Assembly (NCBI RefSeq): GCF_024347075.1
Contig: NZ_AP024900.1
Location: 62,001-126,000 of the forward strand
Direction of reading: 5' to 3'
Source of the DNA: Vibrio rarus
GTDB lineage: Bacteria > Pseudomonadota > Gammaproteobacteria > Enterobacterales > Vibrionaceae
Length of the DNA stretch: 64,000 nt
Part shown: positions 1 to 9,132 of the stretch, one piece after another
How the letters are laid out: every line of letters starts with the position of its first letter
Position numbering within the stretch: position 1 is the first letter of the stretch
Made by a program: the position numbers and the translations under genes
Notes under the pieces: generated by a model
Seen by the model: the letters and a program-made list of their open reading frames with translations, nothing else
Database searches by the model: none
Told to the model about the DNA's origin: nothing

Positions 1-664
1 CTGCTGCCATAACCTCAGTTAAAGTGTCGATGATCATAGGATCAAAGCTACGCAAAGGAGACGCTTTACGCACAAATAGGTCCGTTTGTGTGCCTAGTGC
101 GCTTAGTACGCCGGCGATTTCAACAGCAATATAACCGGCACCCACAACAGCAACACGTTTAGGTTGTTCGTTTAGCTCAAAGAAGCCATTGGAATCAATG
201 CCGTATTCCGCGCCAGGAATGTTAGGGATAGTTGGACGACCGCCTACCGCGATGAGAATATGATCGGCGGTATACAGTTCGCCGTCAACTTCGACGGTCT
301 TTGCATCAACAAATTTAGCAAAGCCTTTAATCACGTTAACTTTGTTATTGCCTAGAACACGATCATAGGATTGATGAATGCGACCGATATAGGCTTGACG
401 GCTTTCAACAAGTTTTGACCAACTAAAGTTTTTTAGGTTTACATCAAATCCATAATCTTCAGCGTAAAGGTTAATCGCTTCTGCGATTTGCGCGCCATGC
501 CACATGACTTTTTTAGGTACACAGCCCACATTGACACAAGTGCCACCTAAGTCTTTTGCTTCGATAAGAGCGACTTTCGCCCCATACATAGATGCGCGGT
601 TAGCGGAAGCAATACCGCCACTGCCGCCGCCAATACAGATATAGTCAAAATGTTGTGTTGCCAT
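1..664 (-). CDS. gor: Glutathione reductase, N-terminal part (gene runs off the window)
   Basis: Reduces glutathione disulfide with NADPH in the cytoplasm; homodimeric FAD flavoprotein. About 221 N-terminal residues are visible, roughly half the usual 450. Seen: the FAD-binding GGGSGG motif near residues 12-17, the redox-active pair C43/C48 in GGTCVNVGCVPKK, and the second Rossmann motif GAGYIA near 175-180. Arginines near 199 and 205 match those that select NADPH over NADH in the E. coli enzyme. The ATG at 664 has a GGAG-type site just upstream on the minus strand. The 3' end lies to the left of the window. rlmJ lies just upstream on the same strand, so co-transcription is possible. Identification is firm. 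Confidence 0.95.
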   Translation of the reverse strand, partial: MATQHFDYICIGGGSGGIASANRASMYGAKVALIEAKDLGGTCVNVGCVPKKVMWHGAQIAEAINLYAEDYGFDVNLKNFSWSKLVESRQAYIGRIHQSYDRVLGNNKVNVIKGFAKFVDAKTVEVDGELYTADHILIAVGGRPTIPNIPGAEYGIDSNGFFELNEQPKRVAVVGAGYIAVEIAGVLSALGTQTDLFVRKASPLRSFDPMIIDTLTEVMAA

Positions 665-711
665 TAAATTCTCCAGAATCCTTAATGTCTTTATAGTTAT
701 ATTGGGTGTGT

Positions 712-1551
712 TTATTCGGGTACAACCCATTCCACTTTACAATGACCCGTTGCAGGGGCAATCGCCTGTTTTAGTTCAGGCAAAATGTCTCGCATTTGGC
801 TCTCTAGCTTCCAAGGAGGGTTGATAACTATCATGCCAGAGGCGGTCATGCCGCGTTCGTTAGTATCAGGGGATACCCCTAGTTCTATTTGCAATATTTT
901 ACGAATGCCAAGCCCTTGTAGGCCCTGCAGCATATCGTCAATATCGTAGCGATTGACCACAGGATACCAGATTGCATAGATCCCTGTTGCCCATCGTTTA
1001 TAACTTTGAGCAATAGCTTGGACGACATCACTATATTCTTTGGCTAATTCATAAGGAGGGTCGATAAGTACCAATCCACGACGCTCTTTGGGTGGTAAGC
1101 TGCCTTTTAGGCGAGCAAATCCATCTTCTTTAAAAATTTTAACTTGGCGGTCGCGATGAAACTCTTGTTCGAGTAAAGGAAAATCGCTTGGGTGTAGTTC
1201 GGTAAGAACCATACGATCCCCTCGGCGAAGTTGCGCACGTGCAACCCGTGGAGAACCTGGGTAGTACCTTAGTTCATCGCTGTCATTTAGAGTACGTATA
1301 GACTCAAGGTAGCTTGAAAGCTCTGCGGGTAAATGGCTTTGCTGCCAAAGCTTGGCGATACCTTGTTTGTATTCACCCGTTTTTTCTGACCATTCATGAG
1401 TTAAGTCGTAACGGCCTACACCTGAATGAGTGTCGTGATAGACAAAAGGTTTATCTTTTTGCTTTAAAGCATCAAGGATAAGGCTTTGTACTATGTGTTT
1501 TAGCACATCGGCATGATTTCCAGCATGAAAGCTGTGACGGTAACTGAGCAA
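712..1551 (-). CDS. rlmJ: 23S rRNA (adenine2030-N6)-methyltransferase RlmJ
   Basis: Methylates A2030 of 23S rRNA using S-adenosylmethionine. The family N-terminus LSYRHSFHAGNHADVLKH is present, and so is the catalytic DPPYE motif near residue 164. I chose a TTG start at 1551 because a GGGGAG ribosome-binding site lies 6 nt upstream. It gives 279 residues beginning (M)LSYRHSF, like the 280-residue E. coli protein. A longer frame from an ATG at 1617 adds 22 residues that the family lacks and overlaps the divergent prlC leader. Divergently transcribed from prlC, upstream of gor on the same strand. Confidence 0.93.
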   Translation of the reverse strand: MLSYRHSFHAGNHADVLKHIVQSLILDALKQKDKPFVYHDTHSGVGRYDLTHEWSEKTGEYKQGIAKLWQQSHLPAELSSYLESIRTLNDSDELRYYPGSPRVARAQLRRGDRMVLTELHPSDFPLLEQEFHRDRQVKIFKEDGFARLKGSLPPKERRGLVLIDPPYELAKEYSDVVQAIAQSYKRWATGIYAIWYPVVNRYDIDDMLQGLQGLGIRKILQIELGVSPDTNERGMTASGMIVINPPWKLESQMRDILPELKQAIAPATGHCKVEWVVPE

Positions 1552-1668
1552 GGTAACTCCCCAAGTGGGTATGTGATGGGATGAATCAACATTATACTCG
1601 ACTATTGAATTTTGCATAAGTCGTCACCATCTAAACAGATATATAACGAAAACATACAGGGAACCACT

Positions 1669-3711
1669 ATGTCTAATCCGCTTCTTACTATCACGGATCT
1701 CCCACCATTCTCAGAGATCAAGCCAGAACATATTAAACCAGCAGTAGAAAAAGCGATTGCTGATTGTCGCAATAAGGTTGAGGAAGTCTTAAAAGACAAT
1801 GCCCATCCAACCTGGGAAAATGTGTGCCTGCCTCTAGATGAGGTTGATGTGGTGCTTTCTCGTATGTGGTCACCTGTTAATCATCTGAATGCGGTTGTGA
1901 ACAGTGAAGCGCTTCGTGATGCTTATGAAAGCTGCCTGCCGATACTATCTGAATATGGTACTTGGCTTGGTCAACATAAAGGTCTTTATGAGGCTTATAA
2001 AGCCATTCAAGCCGATGCGGATTTTGACAATTTAACCAAAGCACAGCAAAAATCGGTTAAAGATGCGCTACGTGACTTTGAATTATCAGGTATAGGCTTA
2101 CCTGCGGATGAGCAACATCGTTACGGCGAAATTAGCAAACGTTTATCAGAACTGAGCTCTAAGTTTTCTAACAATGTGTTGGATGCCACTATGGGGTGGA
2201 GCAAACACATTACAGACGTTGCCGATCTCTCTGGTATGCCAGAATCTGCCCTAGAAGCGGCCAAAGCAGCAGCGCAAGCAAGAGAGTTGGATGGCTACTT
2301 GCTGACCTTGGAAATTCCTTCTTATGCGCCAGTGTTGACCTACTGTGATAATCAAGAGTTGCGTGCAGAAATGTACGAGGCTTATAACACTCGAGCTTCA
2401 GACCGCGGGCCAAATGCTAACCAATGGGATAACACGGACATCATCTCTGAAGTATTGAAATTGCGTCATGAGATTTCGCGTATGTTGGGCTTTGCCACCT
2501 TCAGTGAGCGTTCTATCGCAACGAAAATGGCTGAGACGACAGAGCAAGTGTTGGGCTTCTTAAATGATTTAGCCATTAAAGCGAAGCCACAAGGGGAGCG
2601 TGAAATTGAAGAGTTGCGTCAATTTGCCGAAAAAGAATACGGCGTGACGGAACTGAATTTGTGGGACATTGCTTACTACAGCGAAAAACAAAAGCAAAAG
2701 TTATTTAGTATTTCAGATGAAGACTTACGCCCTTACTTCCCTGAGCAAAAAGTGATTGCCGGTCTTTTTGAAGTGCTTGAGCGTGTCTTTGGTATGCAAG
2801 TAAAAGAGCGCAACGATGTGGATGTTTGGCATGAGTCCGTGCGTTTCTTTGATATTTTGACCCAAGAAGGCGAGTTAAGAGGTAGCTTCTATCTTGATCT
2901 TTATGCTCGTGAAAATAAACGCGGCGGTGCGTGGATGGATGAGTGTCGAGTACGTCGCACTTCTCTCTCTGGTGAGCTTGAAAACCCAGTAGCATACTTA
3001 ACGTGTAACTTTAATAAACCAGTAGGTGATAAACCTGCCTTGTTTACTCACAATGAAGTAACGACGCTATTCCATGAGTTTGGCCATGGTATTCACCACA
3101 TGCTTACGCAAATAGATGTGTCACCTGTCTCTGGCATCAATGGTGTTGCTTGGGATGCGGTTGAGCTACCAAGTCAGTTCCTTGAGAACTGGTGCTGGGA
3201 AGAAGATGCGTTAGCATTTATTTCGGGTCATTACGAGAGTGGTGAATCTTTACCTAAAGACATGTTAGATAAAATGTTGGCAGCGAAGAACTTCCAGTCA
3301 GCGATGTTTATTTTGCGTCAAATCGAATTTAGCTTGTTTGATTTTACGTTGCATACAGAATTTGATCCTGAGGTAGGTCCTCGAGTATTAGAGACTTTAG
3401 CGGAAGTGAAAGAAAAAGTGGCGGTATTACCTGGAGTTGAATGGAACCGTTTCCCTCATGCGTTTAGTCATATATTTGCAGGTGGATACAGTGCAGGCTA
3501 TTACAGCTACTTATGGGCTGTAGTACTTTCTGCCGATGCTTACTCTCGCTTTGAAGAAGAGGGCATTTTTAACCAAGAAACGGGTCAAAGCTTCTTGAAG
3601 AATATTTTAGAGATGGGTGGCAGTGAAGAACCTATGGAGCTATTCAAGCGCTTCCGTGGTCGTGAGCCTAAAATTGATGCCTTGCTAAGACATGCAGGTA
3701 TTGAGGCTTAA
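1669..3711 (+). CDS. prlC: Oligopeptidase A (M3 zinc metallopeptidase)
   Basis: Cytoplasmic M3-family zinc endopeptidase that degrades oligopeptides, including cleaved signal peptides. The HEFGH zinc motif lies at residues 469-473, the position known in E. coli OpdA, and the protein is 680 residues, the family length. The ATG at 1669 has AGGGA just upstream; an in-frame upstream ATG at 1612 lies inside the rlmJ leader and is less likely. In E. coli prlC is paired with rsmJ; here asnC lies between them on the opposite strand. A hairpin terminator follows the stop codon. Confidence 0.96.
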   Translation: MSNPLLTITDLPPFSEIKPEHIKPAVEKAIADCRNKVEEVLKDNAHPTWENVCLPLDEVDVVLSRMWSPVNHLNAVVNSEALRDAYESCLPILSEYGTWLGQHKGLYEAYKAIQADADFDNLTKAQQKSVKDALRDFELSGIGLPADEQHRYGEISKRLSELSSKFSNNVLDATMGWSKHITDVADLSGMPESALEAAKAAAQARELDGYLLTLEIPSYAPVLTYCDNQELRAEMYEAYNTRASDRGPNANQWDNTDIISEVLKLRHEISRMLGFATFSERSIATKMAETTEQVLGFLNDLAIKAKPQGEREIEELRQFAEKEYGVTELNLWDIAYYSEKQKQKLFSISDEDLRPYFPEQKVIAGLFEVLERVFGMQVKERNDVDVWHESVRFFDILTQEGELRGSFYLDLYARENKRGGAWMDECRVRRTSLSGELENPVAYLTCNFNKPVGDKPALFTHNEVTTLFHEFGHGIHHMLTQIDVSPVSGINGVAWDAVELPSQFLENWCWEEDALAFISGHYESGESLPKDMLDKMLAAKNFQSAMFILRQIEFSLFDFTLHTEFDPEVGPRVLETLAEVKEKVAVLPGVEWNRFPHAFSHIFAGGYSAGYYSYLWAVVLSADAYSRFEEEGIFNQETGQSFLKNILEMGGSEEPMELFKRFRGREPKIDALLRHAGIEA

Positions 3712-3732
3712 TAGGCCAGCCGTCATTATGAT

Positions 3733-3760
3733 AAGCCATCTCAATTGAGGTGGCTTTTTT
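3733..3760 (+). terminator. Rho-independent terminator of prlC
   Basis: The stem AAGCCATCTC/GAGGTGGCTT (one G-T pair) is closed by an AATT loop and followed by a T6 run, 21 nt after the prlC stop. The T run overlaps the stop codon of the convergent asnC gene. Confidence 0.85.
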
Positions 3761-4220
3761 ATGGATTTACACTGCGATTAATGGGGTTTTGTAATGAGAT
3801 TAATGTCTCTGTGGATTGGACTTCATCAATTGCTTGTAGCTTATTGATTAGAACATGCTGTAACTCTTCAATGGACTTACACATCAATTTTACAAAAATA
3901 CTGTAGGCCCCTGTGGTGTAATAAGCTTCAACCACTTCATCTAAAGCATTCAGTTTTTCCAGTGCAGAGTGATAGTCTTTGGCTGCATTGAGATTAATGC
4001 CGATAAAACAACACACGTCGTAGCCGAGCTTTTTGGTGTTGACGATAACTTCTGTACCTTCAATTACCTCAGCTGCTTTCATCTTTTCTATACGCACATG
4101 AATGGTGGCAGGACTGACGTTGAAACGCTTACCCATTTCCGCATAAGGGGTTCGTGCATCTTCCATTAACGTTTTTAAAATGTCTTTATCTAATGGGTCG
4201 AGAATGGGGTTATTAGTCAT
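3759..4220 (-). CDS. asnC: Transcriptional regulator AsnC (Lrp/AsnC family)
   Basis: Lrp-family regulator; in E. coli AsnC activates asnA and autoregulates in response to asparagine. The 153-residue protein has an N-terminal winged helix-turn-helix (about residues 8-60, including YAEMGKRFNVSPATIHVRIEKM) and a C-terminal RAM ligand-binding domain with the EAYYTTGAYSIFVKLM and QSTETLISLQNPI stretches characteristic of AsnC itself rather than Lrp. No asnA is adjacent in the window. Convergent with prlC. Confidence 0.93.
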   Translation of the reverse strand: MTNNPILDPLDKDILKTLMEDARTPYAEMGKRFNVSPATIHVRIEKMKAAEVIEGTEVIVNTKKLGYDVCCFIGINLNAAKDYHSALEKLNALDEVVEAYYTTGAYSIFVKLMCKSIEELQHVLINKLQAIDEVQSTETLISLQNPINRSVNP

Positions 4221-4309
4221 TGAGTTTCCTTGAGAGACACAGATAAGAAGAATGCGGTAAACTAAGCCATATATACATAAAGGTCTACAGGCCCCTAAAC
4301 TTTAGAGAG

Positions 4310-5095
4310 ATGATGTTGCAGATTCAACTTTTAGCGCAATCCGCTGATAAACAAGTACAGATCCAAATCTTAGCTGAACGCTGGGGCTTGCAACATGATC
4401 CTGATAGCCAGTTTGCACTGCAATTAGGGGAGCGTCTAGAGCTTAAGAAGCTAGATGAGCCAAAATTGGGTTCAATTTGTGTTGATTTTGTCGCGGGAGC
4501 GGTGGCGCACCGTCGTAAGTTTGGTGGTGGTAAAGGGCAAGCTATTGCTAAAGCAGCAGGGCTTAATAAAGGTGCGACACCGAGTGTACTCGATGCTACC
4601 GCAGGGCTTGGGCGAGATGCTTTTGTATTAGCATCACTCGGTTGCAAAGTGCAGATGATAGAGCGTAACCCTGTCGTCGCCGCTTTGCTTGATGACGGAT
4701 TGTCTCGCGCTAAGCAAGATGCGGAAATTGGAGGCTGGGTCACCGAGCGCATGTCTTTATTACATGCTTCCAGTTTGGATGCTCTATCGCAACTGGCTGT
4801 AGATGATCAGTTTCAATGTCCGGATGTGATTTATCTTGATCCTATGTATCCACATCCAGAAAACAAAAAAAAGAGTGCGCTGGTGAAAAAAGAGATGCGA
4901 GTTTTCCAAACCTTAGTGGGAGCGGATAATGATGCGGATGGCTTGTTAGCACCAGCGTTACAGTTGGCCACTAAGCGTGTTGTGGTGAAACGACCTGATT
5001 ACGCGCAATGGCTTGATCAAGTTAAGCCGAGCATGGCTATTGAGACAAAGAAGAATCGTTTTGATGTTTATGTTTTATCGGCGATGACCGAGTAA
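4310..5095 (+). CDS. rsmJ: 16S rRNA (guanine1516-N2)-methyltransferase RsmJ
   Basis: SAM-dependent methyltransferase acting on G1516 of the 30S subunit. Seen: SAM motif I in [17 protein letters not shown] (around residues 96-112), the catalytic-type LDPMYPH motif near 175, and the family stretch [20 protein letters not shown]. The length of 261 residues is close to E. coli RsmJ (250). Two adjacent ATGs (4310 and 4313) follow a GAGAG sequence; either could be used. Divergent from asnC. Confidence 0.94.
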   Translation: MMLQIQLLAQSADKQVQIQILAERWGLQHDPDSQFALQLGERLELKKLDEPKLGSICVDFVAGAVAHRRKFGGGKGQAIAKAAGLNKGATPSVLDATAGLGRDAFVLASLGCKVQMIERNPVVAALLDDGLSRAKQDAEIGGWVTERMSLLHASSLDALSQLAVDDQFQCPDVIYLDPMYPHPENKKKSALVKKEMRVFQTLVGADNDADGLLAPALQLATKRVVVKRPDYAQWLDQVKPSMAIETKKNRFDVYVLSAMTE

Positions 5096-5182
5096 AATAC
5101 GATTAAAGAGTTGAAATAGACTCATAAAGTCGCTATATCTAAGTGGTAATCATTATTAGTTGCATTTAGGTGAAGAGTTGGT

Positions 5183-5686
5183 ATGGCGACAAAAATGTGT
5201 GAATTTAATCGCAGAACAATAGAGCATAGCTTAGGGGCTATTTACGCTATTGTTGCCGAGCCTAAATTTATATGCCGTTCATGTGCCCGAGTCGCGGGAA
5301 GTGAACAAAACCTGTGTAAACCCAGTGCAATCCCACCGAAAGCCTGCCTTGATAAGGTAGACACCCCTCAGTCAGATACTGCAACAGAGACGTGCGCTTT
5401 ACTGTTAGAAGCTAAAGCCACCCGTCAATTACCTGAACTAAGCTTTAATGACGCTGCAAGAGCAAAACAGAGTGTGGCGGATACCGATGAGCAACATCAG
5501 TTACATGAAAAGCATTTGAAGAAGCAGCGAAAAATGCTGAAGAAGCAGAAAAAGATGTATAAAAAACTCAGTAAAATAGTGCGCAAAGAGCAAAAATTAC
5601 TGAAGAAACGCAGTGAACTTGATGCGCATTTAAGTGAAATGGTCGAGGCTGCATCTTTACATGCAACCTCGAAGCATCTTCACTAG
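5183..5686 (+). CDS. Hypothetical protein with Cys cluster and very basic coiled coil
   Basis: Not recognised as a named family. The 167-residue protein has cysteines at 31, 34, 45 and 55 (CX2C-X10-C-X9-C), which could bind a metal but do not match a zinc ribbon I know. A linker follows, then a Lys-rich segment near 103-145 (LKKQRKMLKKQKKMYKKL and on) that looks like a charged coiled coil. The start is a plain ATG with GAAGAG upstream. It ends with a 4-bp overlap with convergent uspA. The basic tail would suit nucleic acid or ribosome binding, but that is inference only. Confidence 0.7.
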   Translation: MATKMCEFNRRTIEHSLGAIYAIVAEPKFICRSCARVAGSEQNLCKPSAIPPKACLDKVDTPQSDTATETCALLLEAKATRQLPELSFNDAARAKQSVADTDEQHQLHEKHLKKQRKMLKKQKKMYKKLSKIVRKEQKLLKKRSELDAHLSEMVEAASLHATSKHLH

Positions 5687-6108
5687 TCTTCTAGTGGCAC
5701 AACTAATAGATCGATTGGCATGTCACTAATCATGCGTCGAGTATTGGATAGTAACTTGCCCCAAAAATCATGATGATGCCCACAAACAACGAGGTCAAAC
5801 TCACGCTCTTGAATTGCACCATATAACTCTTCAGCCAAGTCACCACGCCCTACTAGCATGATCTTGACGGGATAATCCAGTTTGTCACTTAAGTCTTTAA
5901 GTTTTTGATTAGAGAGCTTAGTTGAGGCGACTTGAGTATCTACCAAGTTTACATCTATGAGTCCTGAGTAAACTTCACTGTAATTGACATCGATATGAAT
6001 AAAAGAAAGATCGGCACCAAGGGCTTTAGCCAGTTTGGCAGCTCGGTTGGCTAAGTACTCACTATGGTCCCCTAGGTCTAAGGCAACAACGATATGTTTA
6101 TAGCTCAT
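5683..6108 (-). CDS. uspA: Universal stress protein A
   Basis: Cytoplasmic dimeric stress-survival protein of the UspA fold, induced on growth arrest in E. coli. The 141 residues begin MSYKHIVVALDLGDHSEYL and carry the conserved DLVVCGHHHDFW and MPIDLLVVPL segments. The true UspA subgroup does not bind ATP. Its neighbours ftnA and uspB lie divergently to the right, which groups stress and iron storage functions. An AAGGAG-like site precedes the ATG at 6108. Confidence 0.94.
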   Translation of the reverse strand: MSYKHIVVALDLGDHSEYLANRAAKLAKALGADLSFIHIDVNYSEVYSGLIDVNLVDTQVASTKLSNQKLKDLSDKLDYPVKIMLVGRGDLAEELYGAIQEREFDLVVCGHHHDFWGKLLSNTRRMISDMPIDLLVVPLED

Positions 6109-6321
6109 GACTGGCTCCTTGTTAGAACGGTTAATAAATTGTCTGTAATTTTATTTTAGCAGGGAGTGCTACAATTTTTGTTGGAGTGATCTTAAGTTGA
6201 AGCATTGGTCTCACAAAATAAAGAGAATTTTGATTTAAAGCAAAGTCTGTTAATTTAGAGTGCATCGCCACATGATATATTCGCCAAATAATATTTGAGA
6301 CATAAAGAAGAGGAACGTCTT

Positions 6322-6849
6322 ATGCTGTCACAACAGATGGTCGAAAATTTAAACGCACAAATAAACCTAGAATTTTTCTCATCCAATCTATACTTACAAA
6401 TGAGTGCTTGGTGTGAAGATAAAGGTTTTGAAGGTGCAGCAGAGTTTATGCGTCAACATGCCACTGAAGAAATGGAGCACATGCAACGTCTTTTTACTTA
6501 TGTAAGTGAGACGGGAGCCATGCCAATTCTTGGGGCAATTGAAGCGCCAAAACATCAGTTTGCCAGCTTGGGCGAAGTATTTCGTGAGACCTATGAGCAT
6601 GAGTGCATGATCACTGAACAGATCAATAAACTTGCTCATGTTGCCTTCACCAGCCAAGACTACTCAACGTTCAATTTCTTACAGTGGTATGTGGCAGAGC
6701 AACACGAAGAAGAGAAATTGTTTAAAGGGATTTTAGACAAGCTAGAGTTAGTTGGTGAAAACGGTCAAGCACTGTTCTTTATCGACAAAGACCTAGCAAC
6801 TATGGCTAAAGAAGGTTCATCCTCTGTTATGGATGTGGCGGCTGAGTAA
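6322..6849 (+). CDS. ftnA: Non-haem ferritin (bacterial FtnA type)
   Basis: Iron-storage protein forming a 24-subunit shell with ferroxidase activity. All di-iron ligands are visible: E17, E50 and H53, E94, and E126/Q127 with E130 for the third iron site. I chose the ATG at 6322 ([21 protein letters not shown]) because AGGA precedes it and it matches the family start, giving 175 residues. An upstream in-frame codon at 6295 lacks support. It lies between uspA and uspB, as in other vibrios. Confidence 0.95.
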   Translation: MLSQQMVENLNAQINLEFFSSNLYLQMSAWCEDKGFEGAAEFMRQHATEEMEHMQRLFTYVSETGAMPILGAIEAPKHQFASLGEVFRETYEHECMITEQINKLAHVAFTSQDYSTFNFLQWYVAEQHEEEKLFKGILDKLELVGENGQALFFIDKDLATMAKEGSSSVMDVAAE

Positions 6850-6926
6850 CGTATCCGTACTCGACTAAGCAACTGATTCACACTGGTTGTCTATGCCACT
6901 CCTAGAGGAAGTAGGGAGGAATAGAG

Positions 6927-7250
6927 ATGATCAGTGGGGATTTGATTATTTTTGCGCTTATGATTGTGAGTGCCGTGAATTTTATGCGGTATATCAGCAC
7001 ATTAAGGGCTCTAATCTTTGTTATGCGAGAAGCACATCCGTTACTTTATCAGCAGGTAGACGGTAGAGGTTTCTTTACTACGCAGGGTAATGTAGTAAAG
7101 CAATTTAGATTGTTTCATTACTTAAAAAGTAAAGAATATTCACAGCATCATGACCCTGTATTCGTAGATAAATGCGACAAGGTACGAGAGTTGTTTGTTT
7201 TAAGCTGTGCTTTGTTAGGAGTCACTTTGTTGGCGGCCTTTAGCGTATAA
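6927..7250 (+). CDS. uspB: Universal stress protein B (membrane protein)
   Basis: Small inner-membrane protein of the UspB family, stationary-phase induced and linked to ethanol tolerance in E. coli. The 107 residues have one N-terminal helix ([19 protein letters not shown]) and one C-terminal helix ([17 protein letters not shown]) flanking a soluble loop. A strong AGGGAGGAATAG site precedes the ATG. A terminator follows at 7306-7342. Confidence 0.92.
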   Translation: MISGDLIIFALMIVSAVNFMRYISTLRALIFVMREAHPLLYQQVDGRGFFTTQGNVVKQFRLFHYLKSKEYSQHHDPVFVDKCDKVRELFVLSCALLGVTLLAAFSV

Positions 7251-7305
7251 ACGAAAATCTTGTTTGAAAGTCTGCCTAGCATCTGGGTAGAATGTGCTTC
7301 TTTAG

Positions 7306-7342
7306 AAGGGTATGCGAGTATTCGCATGCCCTTTGTTGTTTT
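7306..7342 (+). terminator. Rho-independent terminator downstream of uspB
   Basis: AAGGGTATGCG pairs with CGCATGCCCTT (one G-T pair) around an AGTATT loop, followed by a T-rich tail. It separates uspB from the YhiN-type gene. Confidence 0.75.
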
Positions 7343-7363
7343 GATGGTTTGAGTATATAGAGA

Positions 7364-8551
7364 ATGAGTGAACACTTTGATGTGGTGATTATTGGTGCGG
7401 GTGCCGCCGGATTAATGTGTGCTGCGCAAGCAGGAAAACGCAATAGGCGAGTGCTGGTGGTCGATCATGCTAAAAAGCCAGGTCGTAAAATCCTTATCTC
7501 TGGTGGGGGTCGTTGCAATTTTAGCAACTACGATGTGTCACCCTCGAACTTTATATGCAGCAATCCACATTTTGTAAAGTCAGCCTTATCGCAATACACC
7601 AATTGGGATTTTATCTCTATGGTCAGTCAGCATGGCATTGAATTTGAAGAGCGTGACCACGGGCAGCTCTTTTGTATCGATTCGGCAAAACAGATAGTGC
7701 AGATGCTACTCGATGAGTGCGATCCAGCTTGGGTACAATTTCAGTATCAGGTGGCGGTAAGCGATATACAAAAAACAGATCAGGGTTTTACTTTATTGAC
7801 CAATGGTCAGAAAGTGAGTTGCGACTCCTTAGTTGTGGCGACAGGAGGCTTGTCCATGCCTAAACTGGGGGCAACACCATTGGGTTACCAAGTGGCCGAG
7901 CAGTTTGGATTGGATATCGTTCCCACAACCGCAGGCTTAGTGCCCTTCACACTGCACAAACAAGATAAGCTCGATTTTAGCGAGCTATCAGGTATTGCCA
8001 TTCCTGCTGAAATTACCGCAGAAGACGGCACCGTATTTAAAGAAGCCTTACTGTTTACCCATAGAGGATTATCAGGCCCGGCGGTGCTACAAATATCCTC
8101 ATATTGGCGAGCGGGTCAAAAGGTAACAGTAAATCTAGTACCAGAAGCGGATATCTTGCAATTGTTAATGCAAAACCGTGAACATCACCCTAACCAATCG
8201 TTAAAGAACACCTTATCTAAAGTGCTCCCTAAGCGTTTAATTGACGTTATGATTGAGCGTAAATTATTAGTGGATAAGCCATTAAAACAGCTAGATCATA
8301 AAGAATATGACGCTATCGTTACCGCGCTAGAGCAGTGGCAAATTGTACCTAATGGAACGGAGGGTTACCGAACCGCCGAGGTCACATTAGGTGGAGTGAA
8401 CACTGATCACCTGTCGTCTAAAACGATGGAATGTAAAACCATTGCTGGCTTGTACTTCGTTGGTGAAGTCATGGACGTTACGGGTTGGTTAGGAGGTTTT
8501 AACTTTTGCTGGTGTTGGAGTTCGGGATATGTTGCTGGACAAAGGGTATAA
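7364..8551 (+). CDS. yhiN: NAD(P)/FAD-dependent oxidoreductase, YhiN/HI0933 family
   Basis: Predicted flavoprotein of the HI0933/BaiN-like family; the substrate in Vibrio is not established. Seen: N-terminal dinucleotide motif VVIIGAGAAGLMCAAQAGKR, the family SGGGRCNFSN motif, a mid-protein VVATGGLSMPKLG segment, and the C-terminal GGVNTDHLSSKTMECK and GEVMDVTGWLGGFN signatures. Length (395) is normal. It is the last intact core gene before the accessory block. Confidence 0.92.
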   Translation: MSEHFDVVIIGAGAAGLMCAAQAGKRNRRVLVVDHAKKPGRKILISGGGRCNFSNYDVSPSNFICSNPHFVKSALSQYTNWDFISMVSQHGIEFEERDHGQLFCIDSAKQIVQMLLDECDPAWVQFQYQVAVSDIQKTDQGFTLLTNGQKVSCDSLVVATGGLSMPKLGATPLGYQVAEQFGLDIVPTTAGLVPFTLHKQDKLDFSELSGIAIPAEITAEDGTVFKEALLFTHRGLSGPAVLQISSYWRAGQKVTVNLVPEADILQLLMQNREHHPNQSLKNTLSKVLPKRLIDVMIERKLLVDKPLKQLDHKEYDAIVTALEQWQIVPNGTEGYRTAEVTLGGVNTDHLSSKTMECKTIAGLYFVGEVMDVTGWLGGFNFCWCWSSGYVAGQRV

Positions 8552-8562
8552 TTGTGTGTAGA

Positions 8563-8706
8563 GACAATAAAGTTAGCCCGTAAGCAAAATAGTTTGCCCA
8601 CAACACATAACTCTTTGTTTTAGCTGATAGGTTTTTACGGCTGTTGAGCCAATGCCTTTAACTGAACTGGACGAAACTTACCCCCTTACGGGCGAACTAT
8701 ATTGTC
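8563..8706. repeat. Inverted-repeat pair enclosing 98 bp
   Basis: Arms at 8563-8585 and 8684-8706 match inverted at 20 of 23 positions (core CTTACGGGCKAACTWTATTGTC). The right arm lies inside the decayed reading frame that starts at 8652. The pair could be the ends of a very small non-autonomous element or a cruciform site. No target duplication was recognised. Confidence 0.6.
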
Positions 8707-9132
8707 ATTCGCATAGATTTAACGGGCAATCTCTATTGTTCCTGTACAGTATCACTGATACCAAAAAAACCTGTATCAATCAGTGGTTCGATTTGACCTG
8801 ACAACACAATCATACAAGCACCCTAAACTCACTTTTGGACATAAACGAGTCAGTGATTTTGCTAAATTAGCAATTGATGAATTAACGCAGCTTAGGTGTT
8901 GCAATATAGCTGTAATCGCATTGATGCCACCTACAACTGAAGAACCTCTATAAAATCGGGAGTTACTCCTATTCCATTCGGCTGATGGACAAAAGTATTT
9001 TAAGATCTTTGCAACATTAGGAACATATGGATAACTTTAAGTACTGGAAAGTTGTTCGGTGAGGCGTCAAGTATTACTGTTATTGATCAACAAGCTGCCG
9101 TGTTGGAAGCCTTAGACAAGATTAGACGATAG
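8652..9132 (+). pseudogene. Decayed protein-coding gene with frameshifts and an internal stop
   Basis: An ATG at 8652 opens MPLTELDETYPLTGELYC and runs to a TGA near 8800. Coding-like sequence continues one frame over (YKHPKLTFGHKRVSDFAKLAIDEL), crosses a TAA at 8951-8953, and goes on as ELLLFHSADGQKYFKIFATLG. After a second frame change near 9030 it ends as TLSTGKLFGEASSITV...LEALDKIRR at a TAG (9130-9132). Read together these make one protein of about 155 residues with two frameshifts and one nonsense codon. I do not recognise the family. It sits between yhiN and the foreign replicon segment and is probably a remnant of an older insertion. Confidence 0.55.

Noticed and set aside
1552..1617. 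22-residue N-terminal extension of RlmJ from an ATG at 1617.
   Set aside because: The family begins at LSYRHSF and a good ribosome-binding site precedes the TTG at 1551.
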